Source of the DNA: Phycicoccus avicenniae_A
GTDB lineage: Bacteria > Actinomycetota > Actinomycetes > Actinomycetales > Dermatophilaceae
Direction: 5' to 3'
NCBI RefSeq assembly: GCF_050496545.1
Contig: NZ_JBNVZV010000008.1
Coordinates: 62,001-126,000 of the forward strand
Length of the DNA: 64,000 bases
The translations under genes and the position numbers were made by a program. Below are positions 24,093-32,923 of this stretch, piece after piece. The notes under the pieces are model-generated. The model ran no database searches. It was given only the letters and a program-made list of their open reading frames with translations, and had not been told where the DNA came from. How positions within the stretch are numbered: the stretch's first letter is position 1; each line of letters opens with the position of its first letter.

Positions 24093-24917
24093 CTAGACGG
24101 CGATGAGCACCGCTCCCCCGACGGCCAGGACCACGCCCAGCTGCTGCACCCGCCGCAGCCGCTCCTTGACGATGACCCGGGCCAGCAACGTCGTCACGAC
24201 GGGGTACAGCGACCCGAGGACGGACGCGATGCTCACCTGCCCGCGCGAGGAGGCGATGCCGAAGAGGAAGTTGGCCGCGAGGTCCCCGCAGCCGATGACG
24301 AGCAGCCCCGGCACCTCGCGCACGGTCACCCCGCCGTTCGAACGGAGCGCCAGGGCCACGACGACGAGCACCGTGACCGACGTGAGGCGCATCCCCCAGA
24401 GGGTGAGCAGCGCCGACTCGCGGGCGCCGCGGTCGAGGCAGAACAGGGCAAGCCCGAAGGCCACGGCGGCGACCGAGGCGAGGATCACCGGGCGCGCCGA
24501 GACCGCACCGCTCAGCTCGGGGCCGCTGGCGAGGGTCACCCCGGCGACGGCGACGGCCATCCCGACCCAGGCCCACGGCGAGGGGGCGTCGCCGTTCGCC
24601 ACCCCGAGGACGACGGGCACGACCACGCCGAGCGCGGCGATCGGGGCGACCACGCCCATCGTCCCGGTGGACAGGGCCGTGTAGAAGCAGATGAGGCCGG
24701 TCATCCCCGACAGCCCGGCGGCCACGGCCCAGAGTGGCCAGACCTCGAAGGTCACCATGTCCCACCGGAACGCCACGATCGTGCTGACGACGAGCAGGGC
24801 CAGGCCCTGGGTCCAGCCGACCACCGCGATGGCCGGGCGGCGGCGCGAGGCCAGCCCGGCGAAGAAGTCGGAGGTCCCCCACACGGCCGAGGACGCGAGC
24901 GCGAGGAGGGCGGGCAC
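24093..24917 (-). CDS. EamA/DMT-family transporter
   Basis: This 274-residue protein has about ten membrane helices in two repeated halves, typical of the drug/metabolite transporter superfamily. Each half ends with the EamA pattern; the second has SSRGQVSIASVLGSLYPVVT. It may export a metabolite or amino acid; the substrate is unknown. The GTG at 24917 follows TACGCT by seven bases, which suggests a leaderless mRNA. It is divergent from the DUF3000 gene by 92 bp. Confidence 0.85.
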   Translation of the reverse strand: MPALLALASSAVWGTSDFFAGLASRRRPAIAVVGWTQGLALLVVSTIVAFRWDMVTFEVWPLWAVAAGLSGMTGLICFYTALSTGTMGVVAPIAALGVVVPVVLGVANGDAPSPWAWVGMAVAVAGVTLASGPELSGAVSARPVILASVAAVAFGLALFCLDRGARESALLTLWGMRLTSVTVLVVVALALRSNGGVTVREVPGLLVIGCGDLAANFLFGIASSRGQVSIASVLGSLYPVVTTLLARVIVKERLRRVQQLGVVLAVGGAVLIAV

Positions 24918-25009
24918 GCTCGGCAGCGTAGGCGCCGGACGGCAGGACGCGCCGCCCCGTCCGGCGTGGCCTCACGCCGTCCGCGCCGTGGGCGTCCTAC
25001 ATTGCTGCC

Positions 25010-25594
25010 GTGACGCGCAGCACCCTGACCGGGAGGGAGTCCCCGGACTTCGCCCAGGCTCTCGAGGAGCTCCACCGTGCCCGCCTGCGGCCGGAGATCC
25101 GGCTCACCGAGGTCCCGGCGCCCCAGCGCATCGCCCCGCACGCCGTGGCCCTGACCGCCGACGTCATGGACCCGCGCGACCCCGACGACGAGCTCGCCTC
25201 GGGCCGGTTCGTCCTCCTCCACGACCCCTCCGCCCCCGAACCGTGGGGCGGGCAGTGGCGCGCCGTGACCTTCGCCCGCGCCGAGCTCGAGGCCGAGTTC
25301 GCGTCCGAGCCGCTGCTCGGTGAGGTCGGCTGGAGCTGGCTCACCGACGCGCTCACCGCGCGGGGTGTCCCGTTCGTCGCCGAGGCCGGCACCGTCACCC
25401 GCGTCGTCTCCGAGAGCTTCGGCGGGCTCTCCGACCGCCCCGCGAGCGTCGAGATGGAGCTGCGCGCGTCGTGGACCCCGCTCGGCCCCGAGGTCGGCGA
25501 GCACCTGCTCGCGTGGTCGGACCTGCTGTGCACGATCGCGGGGCTGCCCCCGCTGCCCGAGGGCGTCGTCGCCCTCCCGGGGCCGCGACGGTGA
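25010..25594 (+). CDS. DUF3000 protein
   Basis: This 194-residue protein matches the actinobacterial DUF3000 family, which is usually encoded next to ribonuclease D as here. It is soluble, acidic, and without catalytic motifs I recognise. Conserved-looking parts include the N-terminal ESPDFAQALEELHRARLRPE and the central APEPWGGQWRAVTFARAEL. The GTG start lies six bases after TACATT, a clear leaderless arrangement. The stop is seven bases before the rnd start, so they form an operon. The function is unknown. Confidence 0.88.
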   Translation: MTRSTLTGRESPDFAQALEELHRARLRPEIRLTEVPAPQRIAPHAVALTADVMDPRDPDDELASGRFVLLHDPSAPEPWGGQWRAVTFARAELEAEFASEPLLGEVGWSWLTDALTARGVPFVAEAGTVTRVVSESFGGLSDRPASVEMELRASWTPLGPEVGEHLLAWSDLLCTIAGLPPLPEGVVALPGPRR

Positions 25595-25601
25595 CCGCCG
25601 C

Positions 25602-26858
25602 ATGAGCCCGGTGACCGACGTGCCGGCAGGGGGCGAGGACGTGCCCGCCGGCGCCGACCCGGTGCTGCCCGAACCCGTCCCCCTCGAGGAGCCGGCCGAG
25701 GGCGTGCCCGCCGTCGTCGAGAGCGAGCGGGCTCTCGATGCCGCCGCGGCCGCGGTGGCAGCCGGCGTGGGTCCCGTCGCCATCGACGCCGAGCGCGCCT
25801 CCGGGTATCGGTACGGCCAGCGCGCCTACCTCGTGCAGGTGCGGCGCGAGGGCTCGGGCACCTGGCTCGTCGACCCCATCGCCGTCCCCGACCTCGCCCC
25901 GCTCGCCGAGGCCATCGGTGCCGCCGAGTGGATCCTGCACGCCGCGACCCAGGACCTCGCCTGCCTCGCCGAGGTCGGCCTGCGCCCGCGCCAGCTCTTC
26001 GACACCGAGCTCGCGGCGCGCATCCTCGGCCTGCCCCGCGTCGGGCTCGCCGCGGTCGTCGAGCACTACCTCGGGCTGCGCCTGGCCAAGGAGCACTCCG
26101 CCGTCGACTGGTCCACCCGGCCGCTGCCCGACCCCTGGCTGCGCTACGCCGCGCTCGACGTCGAGGTGCTCGGCGAGCTGCGCAACCTCATGGGCGTCGA
26201 CCTCGCGATGCAGGGCAAGGACGAGTGGGCGCGCCAGGAGTTCGCCGCGCTCCTCGACTGGACCCCCACCGAGCGGGTCGACCCGTGGCGGCGGACCTCC
26301 GGCATCAACACGCTGCGCTCGCGCCGGTCGGTCGGCGTGGTCCGCGAGCTCTGGTACGCCCGCGACGCCATCGCCCGCGAGCGCGACACCTCCGTCGGCC
26401 GGGTCCTGCCCGATGCCTCGCTCGTCGACATCGCCCGCGTCGCGCCGCGCGAGGTCGCCGAGCTGCCCTCGGGGCACCGGGCCATCAAGCGGTACGCCCG
26501 GCAGTGGCTCGACGCCGTGGAGCGGGCACTGGCCCTCGACGAGGACGACCTGCCCCCGCGCACGCTGCCGAACGACGGACCGCCGCCCCCGCGGGTCTGG
26601 GCCGACAAGAACCCGGTCGCGGCCGAGCGCCTCGGCGACACCCGGGCGGCGCTCACGGCCTTCGCCGAGGAGCACACCATCCCCGTCGAGAACGTCTGCT
26701 CGCCCGACCCCCTGCGCCGCGTGGTGTGGTCGCCGCCCGAGGACCGCTCGGTCGAGGGGTTCACCGCCGCGCTGACGGCCCACGGCGTGCGCCGCTGGCA
26801 GGCCGACGTCGTCGCGCCGCTGCTGGCGACCGCCTTCGCCGAGCACCCCGACGCCTGA
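25602..26858 (+). CDS. rnd: Ribonuclease D-like 3'-5' exonuclease
   Basis: This 418-residue exonuclease has a DEDDy domain (about 45-230) and an HRDC helicase/nucleic-acid-binding domain. The metal ligands are D62/E64 in AIDAERASGYRYG, an aspartate in ATQDLACL and the final Y/D motif in LRYAALDVEVL. HRDC residues begin near 250 (VVRELWYARDAIARERD). A proline/glutamate-rich leader of about 40 residues precedes the domain. It probably trims structured RNA 3' ends. It is cotranscribed with the DUF3000 gene. Confidence 0.92.
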   Translation: MSPVTDVPAGGEDVPAGADPVLPEPVPLEEPAEGVPAVVESERALDAAAAAVAAGVGPVAIDAERASGYRYGQRAYLVQVRREGSGTWLVDPIAVPDLAPLAEAIGAAEWILHAATQDLACLAEVGLRPRQLFDTELAARILGLPRVGLAAVVEHYLGLRLAKEHSAVDWSTRPLPDPWLRYAALDVEVLGELRNLMGVDLAMQGKDEWARQEFAALLDWTPTERVDPWRRTSGINTLRSRRSVGVVRELWYARDAIARERDTSVGRVLPDASLVDIARVAPREVAELPSGHRAIKRYARQWLDAVERALALDEDDLPPRTLPNDGPPPPRVWADKNPVAAERLGDTRAALTAFAEEHTIPVENVCSPDPLRRVVWSPPEDRSVEGFTAALTAHGVRRWQADVVAPLLATAFAEHPDA

Positions 26859-26868
26859 GCGGACCCCG

Positions 26869-26893
26869 TTGACAGGCAAGTAGCCGCTTGCCT
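26869..26893 (+). promoter_or_regulatory. Promoter and dyad over the ArsR-like start
   Basis: TTGACA at 26869-26874 runs into a perfect inverted repeat, AGGCAAG and CTTGCCT around TAGCCG (26874-26893), that reaches the TTG start codon. TATCGT lies 18 bp past the TTGACA. This is a likely autoregulatory operator, but its overlap with the start leaves the true translation start uncertain. Confidence 0.6.
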
Positions 26894-27193
26894 ATCGTCG
26901 ACGCCGCCGAGGACCTTCTCTTCCGTGCCCTCGCCGACCCCACCCGGCGGGCCCTGCTCGACGCCCTCGTCGAGCGCGACGGCCAGACCCTCTTCGAGCT
27001 CTGCGCCCGGATGGCCGGCGCCGGCGTCACCTCGAGCCGGCAGGCCATCTCCCAGCACCTCGACGTGCTGGCCGCGGCCGGCCTCGTCCGGGTCCGCCGC
27101 GAGGGGCGCTACCGGCTGCACGACCTCGACACCACCCCCCTGGACCCGCTGCGCGAGCGCTGGGCCCGCCCCGACGAGAGGACCGACCCGTGA
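26888..27193 (+). CDS. ArsR-family winged-helix regulator
   Basis: This protein of about 101 residues has the ArsR/SmtB fold. ALADPTRRALLDAL is the first helix pair, SRQAISQHLDVLAAAGLVRV the recognition helix region and RREGRYRLHDLD the wing. It lacks the metal-binding cysteines of metal sensors and resembles ArsR proteins paired with VOC or SRPBCC enzymes. The start is taken as TTG at 26888, but a dyad overlaps it. It overlaps the VOC gene by four bases and probably represses the pair. Confidence 0.82.
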   Translation: MPIVDAAEDLLFRALADPTRRALLDALVERDGQTLFELCARMAGAGVTSSRQAISQHLDVLAAAGLVRVRREGRYRLHDLDTTPLDPLRERWARPDERTDP

Positions 27194-27582
27194 AGATCGC
27201 CCTGACCAGCGTGTTCGTCGACGACCAGCAGAAGGCCCAGGACTTCTACACCGGCGTCCTCGGCCTCACGACGAAGCACGACGTCCCCCTCGGCGAGCAC
27301 CGGTGGCTCACGGTCGTCAGCCCCGAGGCGCCGGACGGCGTCGAGCTCGTCCTCGAGCCGAACGAGCACCCGGCGGCCACGGCCTTCCAGGAGGCGATGG
27401 CCGCCGACGGCATCCCCGTCGCGGTGCTGTCGGTCGAGGACGTCGAGGCCGAGCACGCCCGCCTCACCGACCGCGGCGTCGTGTTCACCCAGCCGCCCAC
27501 GGCGATGGGCCCGGTGGTCACCGCCGTCCTCGACGACACCTGCGGCAACCTCGTCCAGCTGATGGCGCCCGCCGGCGCCTGA
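27190..27582 (+). CDS. VOC (glyoxalase/bleomycin-resistance) family protein
   Basis: This 130-residue protein has two beta-alpha-beta-beta-beta modules of the vicinal oxygen chelate fold: VFVDDQQKAQDFYTGVLG in the first and LSVEDVEAEHARLTDRGV in the second. DDTCGNLVQLM is the conserved C-terminal strand. It could be a dioxygenase, isomerase or resistance-type binding protein; sequence alone does not decide. The GTG start overlaps the ArsR-like stop (GTGA), so both are one operon. Confidence 0.85.
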   Translation: MKIALTSVFVDDQQKAQDFYTGVLGLTTKHDVPLGEHRWLTVVSPEAPDGVELVLEPNEHPAATAFQEAMAADGIPVAVLSVEDVEAEHARLTDRGVVFTQPPTAMGPVVTAVLDDTCGNLVQLMAPAGA

Positions 27583-27630
27583 TGGCGCCCGCCCTCGCGT
27601 GACGGCGCTCACCCGGCCGCCCCTGTTCTG

Positions 27631-27648
27631 ACTGAGCGCTTGCTTAGT
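27631..27648. promoter_or_regulatory. Putative TetR/FadR-type operator upstream of fadA
   Basis: ACTGAGCGCTTGCTTAGT is a near-perfect palindrome with one mismatched pair. It adjoins TAGGAT (27648-27653), a likely -10 element, about 60 bp before fadA. Binding here would block the fadAB promoter. The regulator is not encoded next to it. Confidence 0.6.
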
Positions 27649-27711
27649 AGGATCGCCGTGTCCGGCTCCGCGCCGGGCCGATCCCCCGCACCCGACCAGG
27701 GAGGCCACCTC

Positions 27712-28923
27712 GTGCCCCGTGAGCTCCAGGAGGTCGTCTTCGTCGACGGCGTCCGCACCCCGTTCGGCAAGGCCGGCGAGAAGGGCGTCTACGCCCAGAC
27801 CCGCGCCGACGACCTCGTCATCAAGTGCGTCCGTGAGCTGCTCCGGCGCCACCCCGAGCTGCCGAAGGAGCGGGTCGAGGAGGTCGCCATCGCCGCGACC
27901 ACCCAGATCGGCGACCAGGGCCTGACCCTCGGGCGCCTCGCCGGGCTGCTCGCGGGCCTGCCGAAGTCCACCCCGGGCTACAGCGTGGACCGGATGTGCG
28001 CTGGCGCGATGACGGCCGTGACCAACGTGTCGTCCGCCATCGGCGTGGGCGCCATCGACATCGCCATCGCCGGTGGTGTCGAGCACATGGGCCGGCACCC
28101 GATGGGCGAGGGCATCGACCCCAACCCGCGGATCATCGCCGAGCGCGTCGTCGACGAGTCGGCCCTCGTCATGGGCAAGACCGCCGAGAACCTCCACGAC
28201 CGCTTCCCGCAGCTGACCAAGGAGCGCTCCGACGCGTTCGCCGTGGCCAGCCAGCGCAAGCTCGCCGCCGCCTACGAGGCCGGCAAGGTCCAGCCCGACC
28301 TCGTCCCCGTCGCCACCCGGCACGCCGAGAAGGGCTGGGGCCTCGCGACCACCGACGAGCCGCCGCGCCCGGGCACCACGCTCGAGGAGCTCGCCTCCCT
28401 CAAGACCCCGTTCCGCCCGCACGGCAACGTCACCGCGGGCAACGCCGCGGGCCTCAACGACGGCGCCACCGCCTGCCTCCTCGCGTCGCAGTCCGCTGCC
28501 GACGAGCTCGGCCTCCCCGTCCGGATGCGCCTCGTCTCCTACGCCTTCGTCGGCGTCGAGCCCGAGGTCATGGGCATCGGCCCGGTCCCGGCCACCGAGA
28601 AGGCGCTCGCCAAGGCGGGCCTGACCATCGAGGACATCGGGCTCTTCGAGCTCAACGAGGCCTTCGCCGTGCAGGTGCTGGCCTTCCTCGACCACTTCGG
28701 CATCGCCGACGACGACGAGCGGGTCAACCCCTGGGGCGGCGCCATCGCCACCGGCCACCCGCTCGCGTCCTCCGGCGTGCGCCTGATGACCCAGCTGGCC
28801 CGCCACTTCGAGGAGCACCCCGAGGTCCGCTACGGCCTGACCGCGATGTGCATCGGCATCGGGATGGGCGGCAGCGTCATCTGGGAGAACCCGCACCACG
28901 CCGACTTCGGCAAGGAGGCCTGA
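27712..28923 (+). CDS. fadA: Acetyl-CoA acyltransferase (thiolase)
   Basis: This thiolase performs the last beta-oxidation step, splitting 3-ketoacyl-CoA. The 403-residue protein has nucleophile C96 (DRMCAGAM), catalytic histidine in GHPLASSG (about 349) and the second cysteine in CIGIGMGG (about 380). NEAFAVQ is also present. The GTG at 27712 has GGAGG seven bases upstream. It lies three bases before the fadB start, so the two form the trifunctional complex operon. A palindromic operator candidate precedes it. Confidence 0.95.
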   Translation: MPRELQEVVFVDGVRTPFGKAGEKGVYAQTRADDLVIKCVRELLRRHPELPKERVEEVAIAATTQIGDQGLTLGRLAGLLAGLPKSTPGYSVDRMCAGAMTAVTNVSSAIGVGAIDIAIAGGVEHMGRHPMGEGIDPNPRIIAERVVDESALVMGKTAENLHDRFPQLTKERSDAFAVASQRKLAAAYEAGKVQPDLVPVATRHAEKGWGLATTDEPPRPGTTLEELASLKTPFRPHGNVTAGNAAGLNDGATACLLASQSAADELGLPVRMRLVSYAFVGVEPEVMGIGPVPATEKALAKAGLTIEDIGLFELNEAFAVQVLAFLDHFGIADDDERVNPWGGAIATGHPLASSGVRLMTQLARHFEEHPEVRYGLTAMCIGIGMGGSVIWENPHHADFGKEA

Positions 28924-28926
28924 GCC

Positions 28927-31053
28927 ATGACCACCACCACCGAGACCCCTGCCCTGCCTGCCGAGGTCGTCACCCGCACGCCCGTGCAGGACGTCGCCCT
29001 CCCCGGCGGCGCCGGCACCCTGGCGCTGGTCACGCTCGACAACGGCAAGGACCACACCCGCCCGAACACCTTCGGCCCCGAGGGCATCGCCGGACTCCAG
29101 GCCACCCTCGACGGCCTGCGCGCCCGCGCCGAGGCCGGCGAGATCCAGGCCGTCGGCGTCACCGGGAAGCCGTTCATCTTCGCCGTGGGCGCCGACCTGT
29201 CCGGCATCCCGTACGTCACCGAGCGCGGCCAGGCCGTCGAGATCGCGCAGGCCGGCCACCGCGCCTTCGCGACCCTGATGGACCTGCCCGTCCCGACCTT
29301 CGCGTTCGTCAACGGTGCGGCGATGGGTGGCGGCGTCGAGCTGGCGCTGTCGGCCGACTACCGCACCGTGTCCGGCGGCGTCCCGGCCTTCGCGCTGCCC
29401 GAGACCTTCCTCGGCCTGCTCCCCGGCTGGGGCGGCTGCTGGCTGCTGCCGAACCTCGTCGGCCCCGAGGCCGCGCTCAAGGTCGTCATCGAGAACCCGT
29501 TGTCGCAGAACCGGATGCTCAAGGCCAAGGAGGTCGCCGAGCTCGGCATCGCCGACGTGCTGCTCGAGCCGGCCGACTTCCTCGAGGACTCGCTGCGCTG
29601 GGCGGCAGGTGTCCTCTCCGGTGCTGTCACCGTGGAGCGCCGCGAGGTCGACCGCGACGAGGAGGCCTGGGAGGCCGCGTGCGCGAAGGCCGGCAAGGTC
29701 GTGCTCGCGAAGACGGCCGGCCGCGCGCCGGGCGCCCTGCGCGCCGTCGAGCTGGTCCGGGCCGCCCGCACCGCCACCCGGGAGGAGGCGTTCGCCGCCG
29801 AGGACGAGGCACTCGGCGACCTCATCATGACCGACGAGCTGCGGGCGGGCCTCTACGCCTTCGACCTCGTCCAGAAGCGCGCCAAGCGGCCCGCGGGCGC
29901 CCCCGACAAGGCGCTCGCCCGCCCGGTCACCAAGGTCGGCGTCGTCGGCGCCGGGCTGATGGCCAGCCAGCTCGCGCTCCTCTTCGCCCGCAGCCTCGGC
30001 GTGCCGGTCGTCATGACCGACCTCGACGAGGAGCGCGTGGCCAAGGGCGTCGGGTACGTGCACGCCGAGATCGACGGGCTGCTCGCCAAGCGCCGCGTCT
30101 CCCCCGACAAGGCCTCCTTCCTCAAGCGCCTGGTCACCGGCTCGACCAGCAAGGACGGCTTCGCCGACGCCGACCTCGTCATCGAGGCGGTCTTCGAGGA
30201 GATGTCGGTCAAGCAGCAGGTCTTCGCCGAGGTCGAGGCCGTCGTCTCGCCGGAGTGCGTCCTCGCGACCAACACCTCCTCGCTCTCGATCACCGAGATG
30301 GCGAGCCGGTTGCAGCACCCGGAGCGCGTCGTCGGGCTGCACTTCTTCAACCCCGTCGCCGTCATGCCGCTCCTCGAGGTCATCCCCGGCGAGCGCACCG
30401 ACGAGGCGACCCTGGCCACCGGCTTCGCGGTCGGCAAGGGGCTGAAGAAGACGTGCATCCGGAGCAAGGACTCCGCGTCGTTCGTCGTCAACCGCCTGCT
30501 CGGCCGCTTCATGGGCGAGTACTCGCGCGTCGTCGACGAGGGCACGCCGGTGGCCGTGGCCGACCGCGCCGTCGCCGGCCTCGCGCCGATGCCGCCGTTC
30601 GTCCTCCTGGGGCTCGTCGGGCCGGCGATCGCGCTGCACAACAGCGAGACGCTGCACCGCGCCTTCGGCGACCGCTTCTTCGTCAGCCCGACGCTGCGAC
30701 GCATCGTCGAGGCCGGCAAGGGCGGCTACTACGCCATGGACGAGCGCGGCCGCCCGGTGCCCGACCCGGAGGTCGAGGCGATGCGCGAGCAGCCCGACTC
30801 CCCCGTCGAGCTCTCGGTGGAGGACGTGCGGGCTCGCGTGCTCGGCGCCATCGCCGAGGAGGTCGGGATGATGCTGTCCGAGGGCGTCGTCCAGGCCCCG
30901 ATGGACATCGACCTCGCGATGATCACCGGCGCCGGCTTCCAGTTCTGGAACGGCGGGATCGTGCCGCTCCTGGACCGCGAGGGCGTCACCGAGCGGGTGC
31001 TCGGCCGCCGGGTCCTCCCCCACGGCGTGGCGAGCGTCCCGGTCACCGCCTGA
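28927..31053 (+). CDS. fadB: Fatty acid oxidation multifunctional protein, alpha subunit
   Basis: This 708-residue fusion combines enoyl-CoA hydratase (about 30-240) and 3-hydroxyacyl-CoA dehydrogenase (about 335-620). The hydratase half shows the oxyanion-forming NGAAMGGGVELALSADYR and ETFLGLLPGWGG. The dehydrogenase half has VGVVGAGLMASQLALLFARS and HFFNPVAVMPLLEVI. A C-terminal helical domain follows. Together with FadA it would turn trans-2-enoyl-CoA into acetyl-CoA and a shortened acyl-CoA. The operon is likely controlled by the upstream palindrome. Confidence 0.95.
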   Translation: MTTTTETPALPAEVVTRTPVQDVALPGGAGTLALVTLDNGKDHTRPNTFGPEGIAGLQATLDGLRARAEAGEIQAVGVTGKPFIFAVGADLSGIPYVTERGQAVEIAQAGHRAFATLMDLPVPTFAFVNGAAMGGGVELALSADYRTVSGGVPAFALPETFLGLLPGWGGCWLLPNLVGPEAALKVVIENPLSQNRMLKAKEVAELGIADVLLEPADFLEDSLRWAAGVLSGAVTVERREVDRDEEAWEAACAKAGKVVLAKTAGRAPGALRAVELVRAARTATREEAFAAEDEALGDLIMTDELRAGLYAFDLVQKRAKRPAGAPDKALARPVTKVGVVGAGLMASQLALLFARSLGVPVVMTDLDEERVAKGVGYVHAEIDGLLAKRRVSPDKASFLKRLVTGSTSKDGFADADLVIEAVFEEMSVKQQVFAEVEAVVSPECVLATNTSSLSITEMASRLQHPERVVGLHFFNPVAVMPLLEVIPGERTDEATLATGFAVGKGLKKTCIRSKDSASFVVNRLLGRFMGEYSRVVDEGTPVAVADRAVAGLAPMPPFVLLGLVGPAIALHNSETLHRAFGDRFFVSPTLRRIVEAGKGGYYAMDERGRPVPDPEVEAMREQPDSPVELSVEDVRARVLGAIAEEVGMMLSEGVVQAPMDIDLAMITGAGFQFWNGGIVPLLDREGVTERVLGRRVLPHGVASVPVTA

Positions 31054-31070
31054 CGCCTCCGCACCACCCC

Positions 31071-31118
31071 GAACGTGGGTGAAAACCGTCGGCCTGCCGA
31101 AGGTTTTCACCCACGTTC
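31071..31118 (+). terminator. Terminator after fadB
   Basis: A perfect 17-bp stem (GAACGTGGGTGAAAACC with its complement) has a GC-rich inner CGGC/GCCG stem. It starts 17 bp after the fadB stop. It should end the fadAB transcript before the XRE-MurA-like gene. Confidence 0.8.
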
Positions 31119-31201
31119 GTGGCTGGGGCGGGGCATCCGTGCAGGTCAGCGCGACACCTGCGACACGGCTGAGAGCCGGGCCCCGCGAAAGTCGCGATAT
31201 C

Positions 31202-31211
31202 TCACATGTGA
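31202..31211. promoter_or_regulatory. Palindrome at the XRE-MurA-like promoter
   Basis: TCACATGTGA is a perfect 10-bp palindrome within a larger imperfect dyad (ATCTCACATGTGATCT). It ends just before TACGAT, a possible -10 element. It is a candidate binding site for the XRE domain encoded by the gene itself. Confidence 0.5.
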
Positions 31212-31226
31212 TCTACGATGGAGCCC

Positions 31227-32768
31227 GTGACGACCACCTCCGACACGTACCTGACCCGGATCGGCACCCTCATCCGGGATGCCCGCCGACACCAGGGCCT
31301 GACGCAGAACGAGCTCGCCGACCTCCTCGGCACGAGCCAGAGCGCGGTCGCCCGCATCGAGCAGGGCAAGCAGAACCTCTCCCTCGAGATGCTCGCCCGC
31401 GTCGGCGAGAAGCTCGACAGCGAGTTCGTCTCGCTCGGCCACTCCGGCCCCCAGCACCTGCGGATCGTCGGCGGCAAGAAGCTCTCCGGCTCCATCCCGG
31501 TCAAGACGAGCAAGAACGCCGCCGTCGCCCTCCTCTGCGCGAGCCTGCTCAACCGCGGCCGCACGACGCTGCGCAACCTCGCGCGCATCGAGGAGGTCAA
31601 CCGGATCATCGAGGTGCTCACCTCGATCGGCGTGAAGGTCCGCTGGCTGCCCGACAGCAACGACCTCGAGATCGTGCCCCCCGTGCGGTTCGACCTCGAC
31701 GGCATCGACGTCGACGCCGCCCGCCGCACGCGCACGGTCATCATGTTCCTCGGCCCGCTGCTCGCCGAGTACGACGCCTTCCAGCTGCCCTACGCCGGCG
31801 GCTGCGACCTCGGCACGCGCACCGTCGAGCCGCACCTGTCGGCGCTGCGCCACTTCGGTCTCGACGTCACGGCCACGCACGGCTTCTACGAGGCCGCCGT
31901 CGACCGCAGCCGCCACCCGAAGCGCGCCATCGTCCTCACCGAGCGCGGCGACACCGTCACCGAGAACGTGCTGATGGCCGCCGCCCGCTACGAGGGCACG
32001 ACCACCATCCGCAACGCCTCGCCGAACTACATGGTCCAGGACCTCTGCTTCTTCCTGCAGGGCCTCGGCGTGCAGATCGAGGGCATCGGCTCGACCACGC
32101 TCGTCGTCACCGGCGTCGGCCGGGTGGACATGGACATCGAGTACTCCCCCTCCGAGGACCCGATCGAGGCGATGAGCCTCATCGCGGCCGCAGTGGTCAC
32201 CGAGTCCACGATCACCATCGAGCGCGTCCCGATCGAGTTCCTCGAGATCGAGCTGGCCACCCTCGAGGAGATGGGCCTGCAGTTCGACACCACCGAGGAG
32301 TACCTCGCGCAGAACGGCCACACCCGGCTCGTCGACCTGACGATCCACCCCGGCCCGCTCACCGCGCCCGTCGACAAGATCGCGCCGATGCCCTTCCCCG
32401 GGCTGAACATCGACAACCTGCCGTTCTTCGCGCTCATCGCGGCCTGCGCCGAGGGCACGACGATGATCCACGACTGGGTCTACGAGAACCGCGCGATCTA
32501 CCTCACCGAGCTGACGAAGATCGGCGGGCAGGTCCAGCTCCTCGACCCGCACCGCGTGATGATCACCGGCCCCACGCCGAAGTGGCGTGCGGCCGAGGTG
32601 ATGTGCCCGCCGGCGCTGCGCCCGGGTGTCGTCGTGCTCCTCGCGATGCTCGCCGCGCCGGGTACCTCGGTGCTGCGCAACGTCTACGTCATCAACCGCG
32701 GCTACGAGGACCTCGCCGAGCGGCTCAACGCCCTCGGCGCGACGATCGAGACCTTCCGCGACATCTGA
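31227..32768 (+). CDS. XRE-type HTH fused to a MurA-like enolpyruvyl transferase
   Basis: This protein of about 513 residues starts with an XRE helix-turn-helix (about 10-70; GLTQNELADLLGTSQSAVAR). A full EPSP synthase/MurA fold follows (about 78-510), related to UDP-GlcNAc 1-carboxyvinyltransferase. The MurA active-site cysteine position is kept (YAGGCDLGTR, Cys at about 193). This suggests a catalytically competent enzyme, although a sensor that binds cell-wall precursors is also plausible. The GTG at 31227 is seven bases after TACGAT (leaderless). An ATG at 31218 is the alternative. A dedicated murA elsewhere is likely. Confidence 0.88.
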   Translation: MTTTSDTYLTRIGTLIRDARRHQGLTQNELADLLGTSQSAVARIEQGKQNLSLEMLARVGEKLDSEFVSLGHSGPQHLRIVGGKKLSGSIPVKTSKNAAVALLCASLLNRGRTTLRNLARIEEVNRIIEVLTSIGVKVRWLPDSNDLEIVPPVRFDLDGIDVDAARRTRTVIMFLGPLLAEYDAFQLPYAGGCDLGTRTVEPHLSALRHFGLDVTATHGFYEAAVDRSRHPKRAIVLTERGDTVTENVLMAAARYEGTTTIRNASPNYMVQDLCFFLQGLGVQIEGIGSTTLVVTGVGRVDMDIEYSPSEDPIEAMSLIAAAVVTESTITIERVPIEFLEIELATLEEMGLQFDTTEEYLAQNGHTRLVDLTIHPGPLTAPVDKIAPMPFPGLNIDNLPFFALIAACAEGTTMIHDWVYENRAIYLTELTKIGGQVQLLDPHRVMITGPTPKWRAAEVMCPPALRPGVVVLLAMLAAPGTSVLRNVYVINRGYEDLAERLNALGATIETFRDI

Positions 32769-32789
32769 GCCGCCGGTCCTCCCTCGACC

Positions 32790-32811
32790 GACGGACGACA
32801 CGATGTCCGTC
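32790..32811 (+). terminator. Hairpin after the XRE-MurA-like gene
   Basis: GACGGAC and GTCCGTC form a 7-bp stem around an eight-base loop, 22 bp after the stop codon. It is a modest terminator candidate. Confidence 0.45.
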
Positions 32812-32923
32812 CGCGCCCCGGTGCCGTGCGGCGGGACGGCGTGACGGCGTTCTGCGTGTCGTCGGCCGGTCGCCCGCGGGCCAACCGTGGACAGGTGACG
32901 GGCCGCTGCCGCACAATCGGTGG

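Noticed and set aside
27109..31110. Minus-strand frame of about 1,330 codons opposite fadA and fadB
   Set aside because: Antisense of two clearly conserved enzymes; no family features.
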